NCBI GenBank assembly: GCA_947452905.1
Contig: CANGEP010000006.1
Span: forward strand, 1-64,000
From: Bacteroidota bacterium
GTDB taxonomy: Bacteria; Bacteroidota; Bacteroidia; Chitinophagales; Chitinophagaceae
Direction: 5' to 3'
Length of the DNA stretch: 64,000 bases
Position 1 is the stretch's first letter; every line of letters begins with the position of its first letter. Below are positions 7,887 to 15,387 of the stretch, in pieces. The notes beneath the pieces were generated by a model, which ran no database searches, had not been told where the DNA came from, and saw nothing but the letters and a program-made list of their open reading frames with translations. The position numbers were made by a program, and so were the translations under genes.

Positions 7887-8372
7887 ATGAAAAAAAATAA
7901 GATAACAATTGACGATTTAAACTTTGCTACATGGTTAGCGATAACGTCTGAGGAATTTAATTCACATGAAGCGTATGCCGCAGTGGTTGATTACCTCGAC
8001 AAATTTAGAGCAAGTGGCTATAGGGTATACATGAGCGGCACGCATCGTTATAATGACAGTGAGTTACGCATAATTGAACGCATTGTAGCCTGGACTGCAC
8101 AAATTATATATGCAGAGGATTTAATCCAAAAGGAGCTTCAAATTATGGGTGAAGATGCCGATCCAAGCATTTATGCTCATCAAATTAAGGATGGCAGAAA
8201 AGGCCTGCTTAAGTGCAGGAAACAGTTCCCGGACTTTCTTAAGTGCTTCATTGAGGAAGATGGTGCAATATATCTAAGGACTTCGCCCTATTTCATCTTT
8301 GAAGAACGCTTAATGTATAGGACAGGGCTATTATTACCTGATATGGAACATAGCTTAGAAATGGCTGGATAA
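7887..8372 (+). CDS. unknown protein, second member of a tandem paralogue pair
   Basis: A 161-residue protein homologous to the gene 86 nt upstream. The conserved core includes AWxAQIIxAEDLI, GLLKCRKQFP and RTSPYFIFEERLMYRTGL. It lacks the acidic DDEEEPELD stretch of the first copy and is less acidic overall. Divergence between the two (clearly homologous but mostly different residues) points to an old duplication kept for two functions rather than a recent copy. No enzyme motif is visible. A strong terminator starts 36 nt after its stop. The function is unknown. Confidence 0.6.
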   Translation: MKKNKITIDDLNFATWLAITSEEFNSHEAYAAVVDYLDKFRASGYRVYMSGTHRYNDSELRIIERIVAWTAQIIYAEDLIQKELQIMGEDADPSIYAHQIKDGRKGLLKCRKQFPDFLKCFIEEDGAIYLRTSPYFIFEERLMYRTGLLLPDMEHSLEMAG

Positions 8373-8407
8373 ACGGTTTAAGATGGTTGTTATGGTTAGT
8401 AAGGGAG

Positions 8408-8434
8408 CCACTCGGTTAAACGGGTGGTTTTTTT
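8408..8434 (+). terminator. intrinsic terminator of the paralogue pair
   Basis: A CCACTCG/CGGGTGG stem with one G-T pair and a 6-nt loop (8408-8427) is followed by seven T. It abuts the stop codon of the converging RES-like gene. Confidence 0.75.
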
Positions 8435-9113
8435 ATTTACACAATTCTGCCGACGTCATCACTAAATATTTGTCAATTATTTCTGGATGAATTGCCAAGT
8501 TTATGCCTGTTGATAATTGTACGCTAGGATAAATTATTACATCTGTTGAAGGATATGTTTTACTGATTCTTGTCCTGTATAGCTCTTCAAATCCAATCAA
8601 AGCACTGCCAAAATAGTCCTCTTCATTTAGGAACAAATCAGCAACACCACTCATTGTTTCCAGCATTTCTCCATGCATTGTTCCAGGACTAAAATCTCTT
8701 TTTAATTCAATCAGCCTCTTTTCATATTCTTCGTTATTCATTATATTGAATGATTTCAAAGCAGATTCATATTCTTTTTCTCTTGTTGACAATAGATGGA
8801 CATTAATTTTAAATTCTTCTTTCCAAGTCCAAGTAGACAAAGCATAAGGCTTATCCGTTTTAATTTCTTTTACTGCGCAATCTTTTGAATATGCTCCATA
8901 AAAAACAGGATGGTACGGAACATTTGCTCTTCCAATTCTTTTACAATCATATTTACTTGGATATTGAAGATTTTCTCTCTTCAATTCAAATCCGTCCCAT
9001 TCTCTTGCCCGATAGATTGGAAAAGAAAAATCCAATGTAGTTGGCTTGCCACTATATCTAACAACAGGGTTTGTGAAAAAAGTAAATTCATTCCAAAATC
9101 TTTCAAATTTCAT
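8433..9113 (-). CDS. RES-domain protein (putative NAD-degrading toxin family)
   Basis: A 226-residue protein with the RES pattern: IYRARE around Y34-R35, GRAN at 61-64, VFYGAYSKDCAVKEI with Y72 and E83, then GSALIGFEELYRTR and TGINLAI further on. The family has an ADP-ribosyltransferase-like fold; characterised members such as MbcT degrade NAD+ and are toxins paired with Xre/MbcA-type antitoxins. No such antitoxin is next to it. Instead it is the second gene behind a DUF2971 gene, 32 nt downstream on the same strand. I infer a stress or phage-defence role. Family confidence is moderate because overall similarity to canonical RES toxins is partial. Confidence 0.55.
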   Translation of the reverse strand: MKFERFWNEFTFFTNPVVRYSGKPTTLDFSFPIYRAREWDGFELKRENLQYPSKYDCKRIGRANVPYHPVFYGAYSKDCAVKEIKTDKPYALSTWTWKEEFKINVHLLSTREKEYESALKSFNIMNNEEYEKRLIELKRDFSPGTMHGEMLETMSGVADLFLNEEDYFGSALIGFEELYRTRISKTYPSTDVIIYPSVQLSTGINLAIHPEIIDKYLVMTSAELCK

Positions 9114-9145
9114 TTTATTATAAATTTTGATTTGTAAAATGAATT

Positions 9146-10123
9146 CTATTCTCTTTTTCTGATTGTAGCATCAGGAAAATTTATTTGTAATATATCTTTT
9201 AATTTATTTACCTTAAAATCAGATAAATTTCTCCCACATATAACTTCATCGACAGTTAATGTGAGAAAAGAATTAGTATCTAAAGAGAAATTTATATATT
9301 TTCTTTCTGATTCAATATCTTCTTGAATTTTAAATTCTTTTAATAAAGTATTTTTATAGGGCCCATTAAAATCAAATGATAATCTAGTTTCGTTTTCCCA
9401 CTTATATTTATTTCTTTTATAGAATTTTGAAAATTTAGTTATACCTGCAATAAAAATATTTCTATTAAAACTTTTAATAAAAAAATAATTTATTTGGTTA
9501 ATAAAGTCAAAACGATATCCGTTATCATAACAAACATCTCTAAAATCAAAAAATGATTCCATGTCTTTGTTAAATTCTTTAATCTTAAAAGCGATACATA
9601 CGCCATGATCATTTGAAGCATATTCATTCCAGAACCTTTTATTATTAAGTTTTTTTGTAAAACATAATATAAAAATATTTTTTCTTTCTTCTTCAATTTT
9701 GCTAATCCCTAATTTTTCATATTGACTTTCTTTTCTATTTATACAATAATTTTTTGGCACTAATTTTGTAAATAAGCCCAATCTTTTATAGAATTCAGAA
9801 TATTCTGAAAAGTCGTTTTCATCATTTGATAATATGTTGCTGACTTGGATGCTCTTTTTATTAATAATTTCTGTGGCGAATTCATATGATTTGAAATGAA
9901 AAAATTTATCTTTCGATTTAAGTTGATTTTTTGAAACTGAGTTAAATATCTTATTAAATGGATTTTTAAAATTATTTTTTAATTCAATCAAATTGTATTT
10001 TCTTAAACCATCAAATTTATCAATCTCACGTAAAGTAATAGTATGATTATTAAATTCGGAATCTCTGATTGCTTTGTTTACTATCCCTTTAATTTTTTTA
10101 AAATCTGAATTGTTTAGAATCAT
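9146..10123 (-). CDS. DUF2971-family protein
   Basis: A 325-residue protein. Residues 74-180 carry the DUF2971 signature: FHFKSYEFATEIINKKSIQVSN, a Asn-Asp rich block, ILCFTKK, FWNEYASNDHGVCIAFK; later comes WENETRLSF, the usual C-terminal Trp-Glu-Glu-Arg motif. These positions are typical of a conserved pocket, but no activity is established for the family that I can name. DUF2971 genes are frequent in accessory islands. The gene is strikingly AT-rich (9 G+C in the 60 bases 9421-9480) beside 45% in a comparable actB stretch, suggesting transfer. It leads the operon with the RES-like gene. Confidence 0.65.
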   Translation of the reverse strand: MILNNSDFKKIKGIVNKAIRDSEFNNHTITLREIDKFDGLRKYNLIELKNNFKNPFNKIFNSVSKNQLKSKDKFFHFKSYEFATEIINKKSIQVSNILSNDENDFSEYSEFYKRLGLFTKLVPKNYCINRKESQYEKLGISKIEEERKNIFILCFTKKLNNKRFWNEYASNDHGVCIAFKIKEFNKDMESFFDFRDVCYDNGYRFDFINQINYFFIKSFNRNIFIAGITKFSKFYKRNKYKWENETRLSFDFNGPYKNTLLKEFKIQEDIESERKYINFSLDTNSFLTLTVDEVICGRNLSDFKVNKLKDILQINFPDATIRKRE

Positions 10124-10201
10124 TATTTAATAATTTTTTGATGAACTTTAAATATGCATATCAAATTAACCTAATTTGTTTTAACCCAGCACACTAATCC
10201 G

Positions 10202-10400
10202 CCACACTAATTTAATCACGATCTAAAAATAAGATTTTCTCGACCTTGTTTGCGTCAGTGATATTTTATAAAATATTGATTATCAAATAATTGAGAGAAT
10301 AAATTTTCTTGGTCCACACTAATTTGCTACAATCTAAAAACACCGTTTCGTGACCGCACTTTAGACACTACTTAATATCAAATTATTGATTAAACCATCC
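10202..10400. repeat. two tandem units of a ~112-bp degenerate repeat, left of abiE
   Basis: Unit 1 starts at 10202 and unit 2 at 10314, each with ccacactaattt. Inside unit 1, cgatct (10219) and tttctcgacct (10236) occur at fixed spacing. In unit 2 the same landmarks read caatct (10330) and tttcgtgacc (10346). The unit-2 tail is more diverged. A matching copy lies right of abiE at 12134-12252. Confidence 0.6.
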
Positions 10401-10425
10401 TAATTACAATTCAGACTTTAATTAA

Positions 10426-10453
10426 TGTCACAAACATTTTAAAAATTGTGACA
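10426..10453. promoter_or_regulatory. inverted repeat, probable AbiEi operator
   Basis: tgtcacaa at 10426-10433 and its exact complement ttgtgaca at 10446-10453 are separated by 12 nt, 42 nt before the abiEi start. AbiEi antitoxins are known to autoregulate through inverted repeats in their promoters, so this is the best operator candidate. That it binds AbiEi here is inferred. Confidence 0.5.
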
Positions 10454-10495
10454 AAAAGTAGTCCAATATATCAAAATTGAGACTAAATTTGTGTT

Positions 10496-11104
10496 ATGAA
10501 CGCTTCGGTTAACAATACTATCGAATTAAGAATTGGCAGACTAAAACCTGGTGATGTCTTTTTGCCATCTGATTTTAAAGATTTAGGTACTTCTACAGCT
10601 ATACGAAAAGCGCTTTCACGGTTTGTGGAAACTGGAAGAGTGGAAAGAATGGGACAGGGAATTTATGTTATTCCTAAATATGATAAAGTATTTGGTAAAG
10701 TATTGCCTTCAATAGAACATATAGCGAATATATTGGCCAAAAAAGATCATGTTAAAATTAAGCCTTCGGGACAAAATGCTTTGAATAAAGTGGGTTTATC
10801 AACCCAAGTTCCTATGCGGCTTGTTTTTCTTACTACAGGGCATTCAAAAAAAATACAGATAGGAAAGAGTGCCATCATTTTTAAGTCAACTACAGCTAAA
10901 AAACTTTCTATGAAAGGAGAGATTACCAGCTTGCTTTTTCTAGGTTTAGAAGAACTTGATTTAAAAAATATATCATCAACTCAATTAGAACATATTCAGA
11001 TGCTCATAAAAAAAGATAGTCCTGAAAACCTAAAGTATAACCTTCGATTAGCCCCGGCAAAAGTGAGTGACTTTATAATTAAAAACATTTTAAATCCCGC
11101 GTAA
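10496..11104 (+). CDS. abiEi: type IV toxin-antitoxin AbiEi-family antitoxin (DUF6088)
   Basis: A 202-residue cytosolic protein. Residues 1-60 form a winged helix (GDVFLPSDFKDLGTSTAIRK, then LSRFVETGRVERMGQGIYVI). A C-terminal domain of the AbiEi/DUF6088 type follows, with IANILAKKDHVKIKPSGQNALNKVGL and LVFLTTGHSKKI. Antitoxins of this class repress their own operon and counter the AbiEii nucleotidyltransferase. The stop overlaps the abiEii start by one base, so the two are translationally coupled. An inverted repeat 42 nt upstream fits autoregulation. The gene sits in a cassette bracketed by degenerate repeats. Confidence 0.85.
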   Translation: MNASVNNTIELRIGRLKPGDVFLPSDFKDLGTSTAIRKALSRFVETGRVERMGQGIYVIPKYDKVFGKVLPSIEHIANILAKKDHVKIKPSGQNALNKVGLSTQVPMRLVFLTTGHSKKIQIGKSAIIFKSTTAKKLSMKGEITSLLFLGLEELDLKNISSTQLEHIQMLIKKDSPENLKYNLRLAPAKVSDFIIKNILNPA

Positions 11105-12123
11105 TGATAGGCTGGTTAAAAAATTTAAACAATGCTTCTAGATTAATTTCAATTAATGAAGCATCTAGAATTTCGGGAATTTCTGCAAAAGCATTAGAGA
11201 AAGATTGGTGGGTTACGCTGACGCTTAAACTTGTTTTTAACACTCCTAATGCTAAACACTTTGCATTCAAAGGTGGAACATCTTTAAGTAAAGGATGGCA
11301 ACTAATAAATAGATTTTCGGAAGATATTGATATTTCTTTAAGCTCAGAAGCAATGGGCATTGATTATGTGGATGCACCTTCTAAAACATTTGTAGAGCAA
11401 TTGAGAAGAGCAGGTTGCTCCTTTACTTCCAATGAATTACTAGAATCTTTAAAAGAAGAATTTAAAAATATACAAGTTCCCGAAAATCTTTATTCAATTG
11501 AAGCAAAGCCTGTTCGGCCTGACATGCCTGATACGGATCCACAAACTTTGTATGTAAATTATGTATCACTTTTTGGGCCAAATCCATATTTGCCAGATAG
11601 AGTTAAAATAGAATTTAGCGTTCGTTCACTTAAAGATCCAAGTGCTAAACGTAATATGAATTCATTGTTATTCACTCACTTTCCCAATGATAATTATTTA
11701 GAGCAAGACTATGAAATACTAACTATTTTACCGCAACGAACTTTGATTGAAAAAATGCTTTTGTTACATGAAGAATACAATAGAGAAGAGTTTGATAAAA
11801 TGAGAACAGAACGTATGTCTCGACACTATTACGATTTATATCAATTAAGTAAGCAAGATTTTACCCATTCAACATTAACAGACAATGTATTTATTGGTGA
11901 TATAATTGAACACAGAATAAATTATTCTAGACTAAAAAGATTTGACTACAACACCCTTAAAAGAGGAAGTTTAAATCTCATTCCTAGTTCAGATATATTA
12001 GAAGCTTTGAGGAAGGACTACGAAATTATGAGAGCTGAAATGATTTATGGAGAACCACCTTCCTTTGAAGAAATTATTATTGAAGTTCAGGGCCTTCAGA
12101 TGATAATTAACAAGATTAATTAA
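11104..12123 (+). CDS. abiEii: AbiEii-family nucleotidyltransferase toxin
   Basis: A 339-residue nucleotidyltransferase. The DNA polymerase beta-type motif is intact: FKGGTSLSKGW at 55-65 and FSEDIDISL at 71-79, the latter giving the two catalytic Asp. RMSRHYYDLYQL and the preceding TLIEKMLLLHEE block are also typical of AbiEii. Family members pair with AbiEi; the bound study systems cause growth arrest and abort phage infection, in some cases by modifying tRNA. I cannot tell the target here. It begins one base inside the antitoxin stop codon. The downstream repeat copy starts 11 nt after its stop. Confidence 0.88.
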   Translation: MIGWLKNLNNASRLISINEASRISGISAKALEKDWWVTLTLKLVFNTPNAKHFAFKGGTSLSKGWQLINRFSEDIDISLSSEAMGIDYVDAPSKTFVEQLRRAGCSFTSNELLESLKEEFKNIQVPENLYSIEAKPVRPDMPDTDPQTLYVNYVSLFGPNPYLPDRVKIEFSVRSLKDPSAKRNMNSLLFTHFPNDNYLEQDYEILTILPQRTLIEKMLLLHEEYNREEFDKMRTERMSRHYYDLYQLSKQDFTHSTLTDNVFIGDIIEHRINYSRLKRFDYNTLKRGSLNLIPSSDILEALRKDYEIMRAEMIYGEPPSFEEIIIEVQGLQMIINKIN

Positions 12124-12133
12124 ATTTTCTATT

Positions 12134-12252
12134 ACACTATTTATTACGATCTGATAATAGCCATTTCTCGACCTAGGTTTTGCCCTATATTGCGTATAAA
12201 TTATTAGTATACAATAAATTATATATTATGATATACATGGTCCACACTAATT
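12134..12252. repeat. degenerate ~112-bp repeat, right of abiE
   Basis: This copy matches 10204-10324. Landmarks keep exact spacing: cgatct at 12147 (10219), tttctcgacct at 12164 (10236), ggtccacactaatt at 12239 (10311). My hand alignment gives about 66 of 106 identical bases over 10219-10324 against 12147-12252, concentrated in the ends. The final tccacactaatt (12241-12252) begins a further, truncated unit. Confidence 0.6.
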
Positions 12253-12256
12253 CCTG

Positions 12257-12859
12257 CTATTTTCCCGCCTTACCCAGCTCCCCAGGGCTTAATAGCCTAC
12301 AATTATCTAATAGCTCTACCAAAGCCATGGTTTTTTGCGTTTTAAGGTCGGTAAGGCCTTTAACGATGGTGTAGGAATCCTTGAGTAAGTAAAACACATT
12401 GGTAGTTAGGTTAAGGGTTCTGGCATTGCTGTAAATAGCACTCAGGATATGATCTTTGTAAAAAGCATCAAGCTCACTAAAGCTTAAAGTAGTATTGAGT
12501 ATTTGCTTTTTAGTGGTGGGTTCAATATTTACTTGGTCATTTTGTGCTAAACACCATTCATTAAGCAAACGTAATTTTCGGGGACTATTAGCGGCAATCA
12601 TATCTCCACTGAGTGAAAAGATAAAACCATCCACTTGTAATCTTAACGTATTATAAATAGCTAAAGCGCTATCCTTGTTTCCTATATTGCCTTCGTTTTT
12701 AAGCTGCCTACTTAAAAATAGCTCTGCTGTGTATTTAATTTCTATTAAGCGAGAAAATATGCCCTGAGGAGCGGGGTGGGGTTGTTGCGGCTGCGCATGC
12801 GCAGCCGCAACAACAAAAATAAAAATAACCAGCACAAAAAGCCTAGGATAATTTTTCAT
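12257..12859 (-). CDS. secreted protein of unknown function, partner of the caspase gene
   Basis: A 200-residue protein with a clear signal peptide (MKNYPRLFVLVIFIFVVAAA, cleavage likely after AHA near residue 22), so it is periplasmic or secreted. The mature part is helical with no motif I recognise. It lies 20 nt downstream of the metacaspase gene on the same strand, so the two are probably one transcript; whether it is a substrate or regulator is guesswork. Codons for its signal-peptide cleavage region form a perfect 34-bp palindrome (12781-12814). The right-hand abiE repeat ends five bases beyond its stop. Confidence 0.55.
   Translation of the reverse strand: MKNYPRLFVLVIFIFVVAAAHAQPQQPHPAPQGIFSRLIEIKYTAELFLSRQLKNEGNIGNKDSALAIYNTLRLQVDGFIFSLSGDMIAANSPRKLRLLNEWCLAQNDQVNIEPTTKKQILNTTLSFSELDAFYKDHILSAIYSNARTLNLTTNVFYLLKDSYTIVKGLTDLKTQKTMALVELLDNCRLLSPGELGKAGK
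12781..12814. repeat. perfect 34-bp palindrome inside a coding region
   Basis: The 17-nt arm 12781-12797 is the exact reverse complement of 12798-12814, centred on gcatgc. It codes for the Val-Val-Ala-Ala-Ala-His-Ala-Gln stretch around the signal peptidase site of the secreted protein. Confidence 0.85.
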
Positions 12860-12879
12860 AAAGTATAAGCTTACTAATT

Positions 12880-13671
12880 TTATAAAAAGAAGGGTTGATT
12901 TTCGAGTAGGCCTTCGGTTTGAGGATTTTGATCATAACCGTATTTGGCCAAATCGGCATTTACAAAATTTACTACCGCCTTCATACTTTTATGAGCACCA
13001 TACTGTATTAAGTTTTTTATTAAGTAATACGTAAAAGCACCATTAAAGCGGTTATTAATAATTGCATCGGCACTAAGTTCATGTGAAGCACAAGCGCTTA
13101 ATAGTGCTCCATTAAGGGGTGGCTCAACGGCTATTGGACTTACCCCTTTACTTTCATTTTGATAAATGATAGTTTCAAGCCCCTGAAATTTTCTGTAATT
13201 AATTGTTTGACCCGCCACATAAGGATCTTTAGATAAATCCTCGGCGTGGCAGCTATCTGATATCCAAACAAAGTGCACGCCCTTGGGTATGGCTGCAAAA
13301 AGCTGTGCAAATTCTTTATCTCTTAATGCAGTATTACTGCTTCCATCAAAATCATAAGGGCAGATAATCTCATCCAAACCATCTCGCTCAATTAAAGCAT
13401 TCGTTGTGGGTGCTTGTGCACCATGTCCACTATAATGAAACAATAATTGATCGCCTGCTTCAGCACCTTGGATAAGCCATTGTATTTGTGTTACAATGGC
13501 TTTTTTAGTGGCTTCTCTATTGGTTAATTTTTTAATGTTTTCTTTGGAATAAACTTTATTGGTTTCAGAAATAAAATGTTCCATGTCGATAATATCATTC
13601 ACACAACCTCTTAGTTCATTTCGGGGATCGGGGTATTTATTGATACCAACTAATAGTGCTTTGTTTTTCAT
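12880..13671 (-). CDS. caspase-family (metacaspase, C14) protease
   Basis: A 263-residue single-domain caspase-like peptidase. It has the p20 core with ALLVGINKYP at 5-13, the catalytic His in FHYSGHGAQAP (H83) and the catalytic Cys in ISDSCHAED (C141). The DGLDEIICPYDFD strand between them is typical of metacaspases, which cleave after Arg or Lys. There is no signal peptide and no extra effector or sensor domain. The catalytic dyad is complete, so it should be active. Stand-alone bacterial caspases occur both in housekeeping and in phage-defence contexts; here it stands beside AbiE and a secreted unknown protein. Role in defence is possible, not shown. Confidence 0.85.
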   Translation of the reverse strand: MKNKALLVGINKYPDPRNELRGCVNDIIDMEHFISETNKVYSKENIKKLTNREATKKAIVTQIQWLIQGAEAGDQLLFHYSGHGAQAPTTNALIERDGLDEIICPYDFDGSSNTALRDKEFAQLFAAIPKGVHFVWISDSCHAEDLSKDPYVAGQTINYRKFQGLETIIYQNESKGVSPIAVEPPLNGALLSACASHELSADAIINNRFNGAFTYYLIKNLIQYGAHKSMKAVVNFVNADLAKYGYDQNPQTEGLLENQPFFL

Positions 13672-13852
13672 ATTTTTTAATTTTATATACTGAATGTAGA
13701 ATTAAAATAGGCCTTGCCAAATTTTATTTTTACATTTAACTACAGGTATAAAACGTAAACATAGAAAGGGTTCTAGACAATTGTTGACAGAGACAAACAC
13801 AGCAAGTATGCTCTCTTTTTTCTAATGCGAAAAAAATCAAAAAAATATTTTT

Positions 13853-14275
13853 ATGAAAAATAATCCACCTATGGGCTTAGCCAAAAGTTGTTTGCTTTTT
13901 GCCATTGCTTTTATTTTAATGGTGAGCACAGCACCCATAGGATTTTTATATACAGTAGTTCGACAATTTCTATTTCATAAAACAAAATGGCTAACCATTT
14001 ATTTTATCGAGGTAGCCATTGCTTTAGATGCAACTGGTAATGTAATGATGCAACATTTATTAAATGACACTTTGCTGCATAAAAACAAGTATACTTATTA
14101 CTTTGGTAATAAAAAAGAAACCATTAGTAGTGTGATAGGTAAAAACTATTTAACTAATACCCTAAGCCCCTTAGGTAAGGCCTTAAATAATTTTTTAAAT
14201 GCAATTGATAAAGGCCACTCCCTCAACTCCATTATTTACGATGTAAAAGCCTGGAGGGAGGCCGAAGGGCGATAA
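13853..14275 (+). CDS. small membrane protein of unknown function
   Basis: A 140-residue protein with one long hydrophobic stretch near the N-terminus (about residues 12-36, AKSCLLFAIAFILMVSTAPIGFLYTVV). A mostly polar helical region follows, with LNDTLLHKNKYTYYFGNKKETISS and NAIDKGHSLNSI. I know similar short Bacteroidota proteins of no assigned role but recognise no domain. It is divergent from the caspase operon, with about 180 nt between, and 10 nt upstream of the reversed tRNA gene. Start at ATG 13853 follows an A-rich stretch and gives a natural membrane N-terminus. Confidence 0.5.
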   Translation: MKNNPPMGLAKSCLLFAIAFILMVSTAPIGFLYTVVRQFLFHKTKWLTIYFIEVAIALDATGNVMMQHLLNDTLLHKNKYTYYFGNKKETISSVIGKNYLTNTLSPLGKALNNFLNAIDKGHSLNSIIYDVKAWREAEGR

Positions 14276-14285
14276 AGTGGAGTAG

Positions 14286-14357
14286 TGGTCCCAACAAGAA
14301 TCGAACTTGTATCTGGAATTTAGGAAATTCTTATTTTATCCATTAAACTATGGGACC
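14286..14357 (-). tRNA. tRNA-Arg (anticodon CCT)
   Basis: Reading the reverse strand, acceptor GGTCCCA pairs with TGGGACC, followed by discriminator A. A D-arm with GTTTAATGG, an anticodon loop TTCCTAA with anticodon CCT, and a TTCGATTC T-loop are present. The 3' CCA is not encoded. One A-C mismatch at the top of the anticodon stem (27-43) is noted. The 3' end faces the accessory island to the left. Confidence 0.9.
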
Positions 14358-14446
14358 TGCTCAAAATTAGCATTATACCAAGCTATTTGAGGAGCGCAAA
14401 AATAACCACATAATTTGGTATCTTCGCCCTTCAAACACATAATCAA

Positions 14447-15103
14447 ATGGCTTTCTATAACATTATTATAAAACACCGTTTTTGGCTTAGTTTAATAACT
14501 ATTTTAGCCGGTTTAGGCCTTCAATTAATTGGGGTAGCTCATTTTTGGCCCGTTTTCCCATTGTATTTATTAGGGGTGATTGGATTATTTAGTCACTTTT
14601 TTATAGGCCCACTTCGCCTGGTGCAAGCGCCCATGGAAGCAGGCGATATGGACGAGGTGGAGCGCATTTTAGCTACTATTTGGTGGCCACAGCTTTTATA
14701 CACACCCATCCGAAGCACTTATTATACCATTAAGGGTAATATCGCCATGGTAAAACAAGATTTTGATGCTGCCGAAAAACATTTAAAGCACAGTAGCTCA
14801 CTTGGTTCTGCAATGCCAGAAGCAGAAGGTGCAAATAAATTGCAATTAGGAATGATGGCCATGCAAAAAGGAGATACCAAACAAGGCGAAGCTTATATAC
14901 GTGCCGCTATTCGTGCAGGAATTCCAGATAAAGAATCCGAAGCCGTTGCATTTTTAAGTATGTGCCAGATATTTATGAATAAGCGCGAATTTCGTGCCGC
15001 TAAAGATTATTTCCGCAAAGCCAAAGCCTGCAAGCCTACTACCAAACAAGTAGTGGATCAAATTAAAGAAATTGAGAAATACATTTCTCGCATGCCAGGA
15101 TAA
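14447..15103 (+). CDS. TPR-repeat membrane protein
   Basis: A 218-residue protein with two membrane helices in the first 60 residues (FWLSLITILAGLGLQLIGV and FPLYLLGVIGLFSHFFIG). A cytosolic or periplasmic tetratricopeptide region follows, at about 70-212. TPR-like pairs are visible in VKQDFDAAEKHLKHSS, GDTKQGEAYIRAAIRAG and KREFRAAKDYFRKAKAC. TPR proteins scaffold complexes, and the partner is unknown. This protein is widespread in Chitinophagia-type genomes as a small conserved unknown, which I recall only by pattern. Independent gene; no operon partner except perhaps the small gene downstream. Confidence 0.7.
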   Translation: MAFYNIIIKHRFWLSLITILAGLGLQLIGVAHFWPVFPLYLLGVIGLFSHFFIGPLRLVQAPMEAGDMDEVERILATIWWPQLLYTPIRSTYYTIKGNIAMVKQDFDAAEKHLKHSSSLGSAMPEAEGANKLQLGMMAMQKGDTKQGEAYIRAAIRAGIPDKESEAVAFLSMCQIFMNKREFRAAKDYFRKAKACKPTTKQVVDQIKEIEKYISRMPG

Positions 15104-15180
15104 TTTTTATTTGCACATTAGATTATTTCCTAACGAATAAGTTGATTTATATAAAATCTAATCTTGAATTAATTTTATAT

Positions 15181-15381
15181 ATGCGAAGTATAGCTTTACA
15201 GGAATTATTGTTGCTTATTATTTTTGAGCTGCTATTTTTATTTCTTTTTAATACAATATCCTTTTTACTAAATAAAAAAACATTCAAGAAGCACTTTAGG
15301 TCAAGCTTGCGATGGGCTGCTATCTTTTTTTTGGCTCTCTTATTAATTCCTTTATTCTTTTTTATAAAATCAAAAATATAA
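15181..15381 (+). CDS. small two-helix membrane protein
   Basis: A 66-residue, very hydrophobic protein from the ATG at 15181; a TTG-initiated frame from 15142 adds 13 residues and is less likely. Two membrane segments (LQELLLLIIFELLFLFLFNTI, and AAIFFLALLLIPLFFFI) flank a basic loop with KKTFKKHFR. No family is recognised. Codon use is AT-rich and plain, so it could be a real small gene or a chance frame; the two well-spaced helices with positive loop favour a gene. Confidence 0.4.
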   Translation: MRSIALQELLLLIIFELLFLFLFNTISFLLNKKTFKKHFRSSLRWAAIFFLALLLIPLFFFIKSKI

Positions 15382-15387
15382 ATCCTC

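Larger units (their letters stand above)
10124..10495. other. 372-nt gap with tandem degenerate repeats ahead of abiE
   Basis: No gene is visible. The stretch contains a partial cacactaatcc block (10190-10200), two tandem degenerate repeat units (10202-10313 and 10314 to about 10400) and an inverted repeat that is probably the abiE operator (10426-10453). Confidence 0.6.

Noticed and set aside
10484-10491. TAAATTTG as abiE promoter
   Set aside because: It ends 4 nt before the ATG, too close for a -7 element unless the message is leaderless, and no -33 element is at the right distance.
12238-14293. tggtcc shared between the abiE repeat and the tRNA 3' end as an att repeat
   Set aside because: Only about six to seven bases match; this is chance level.
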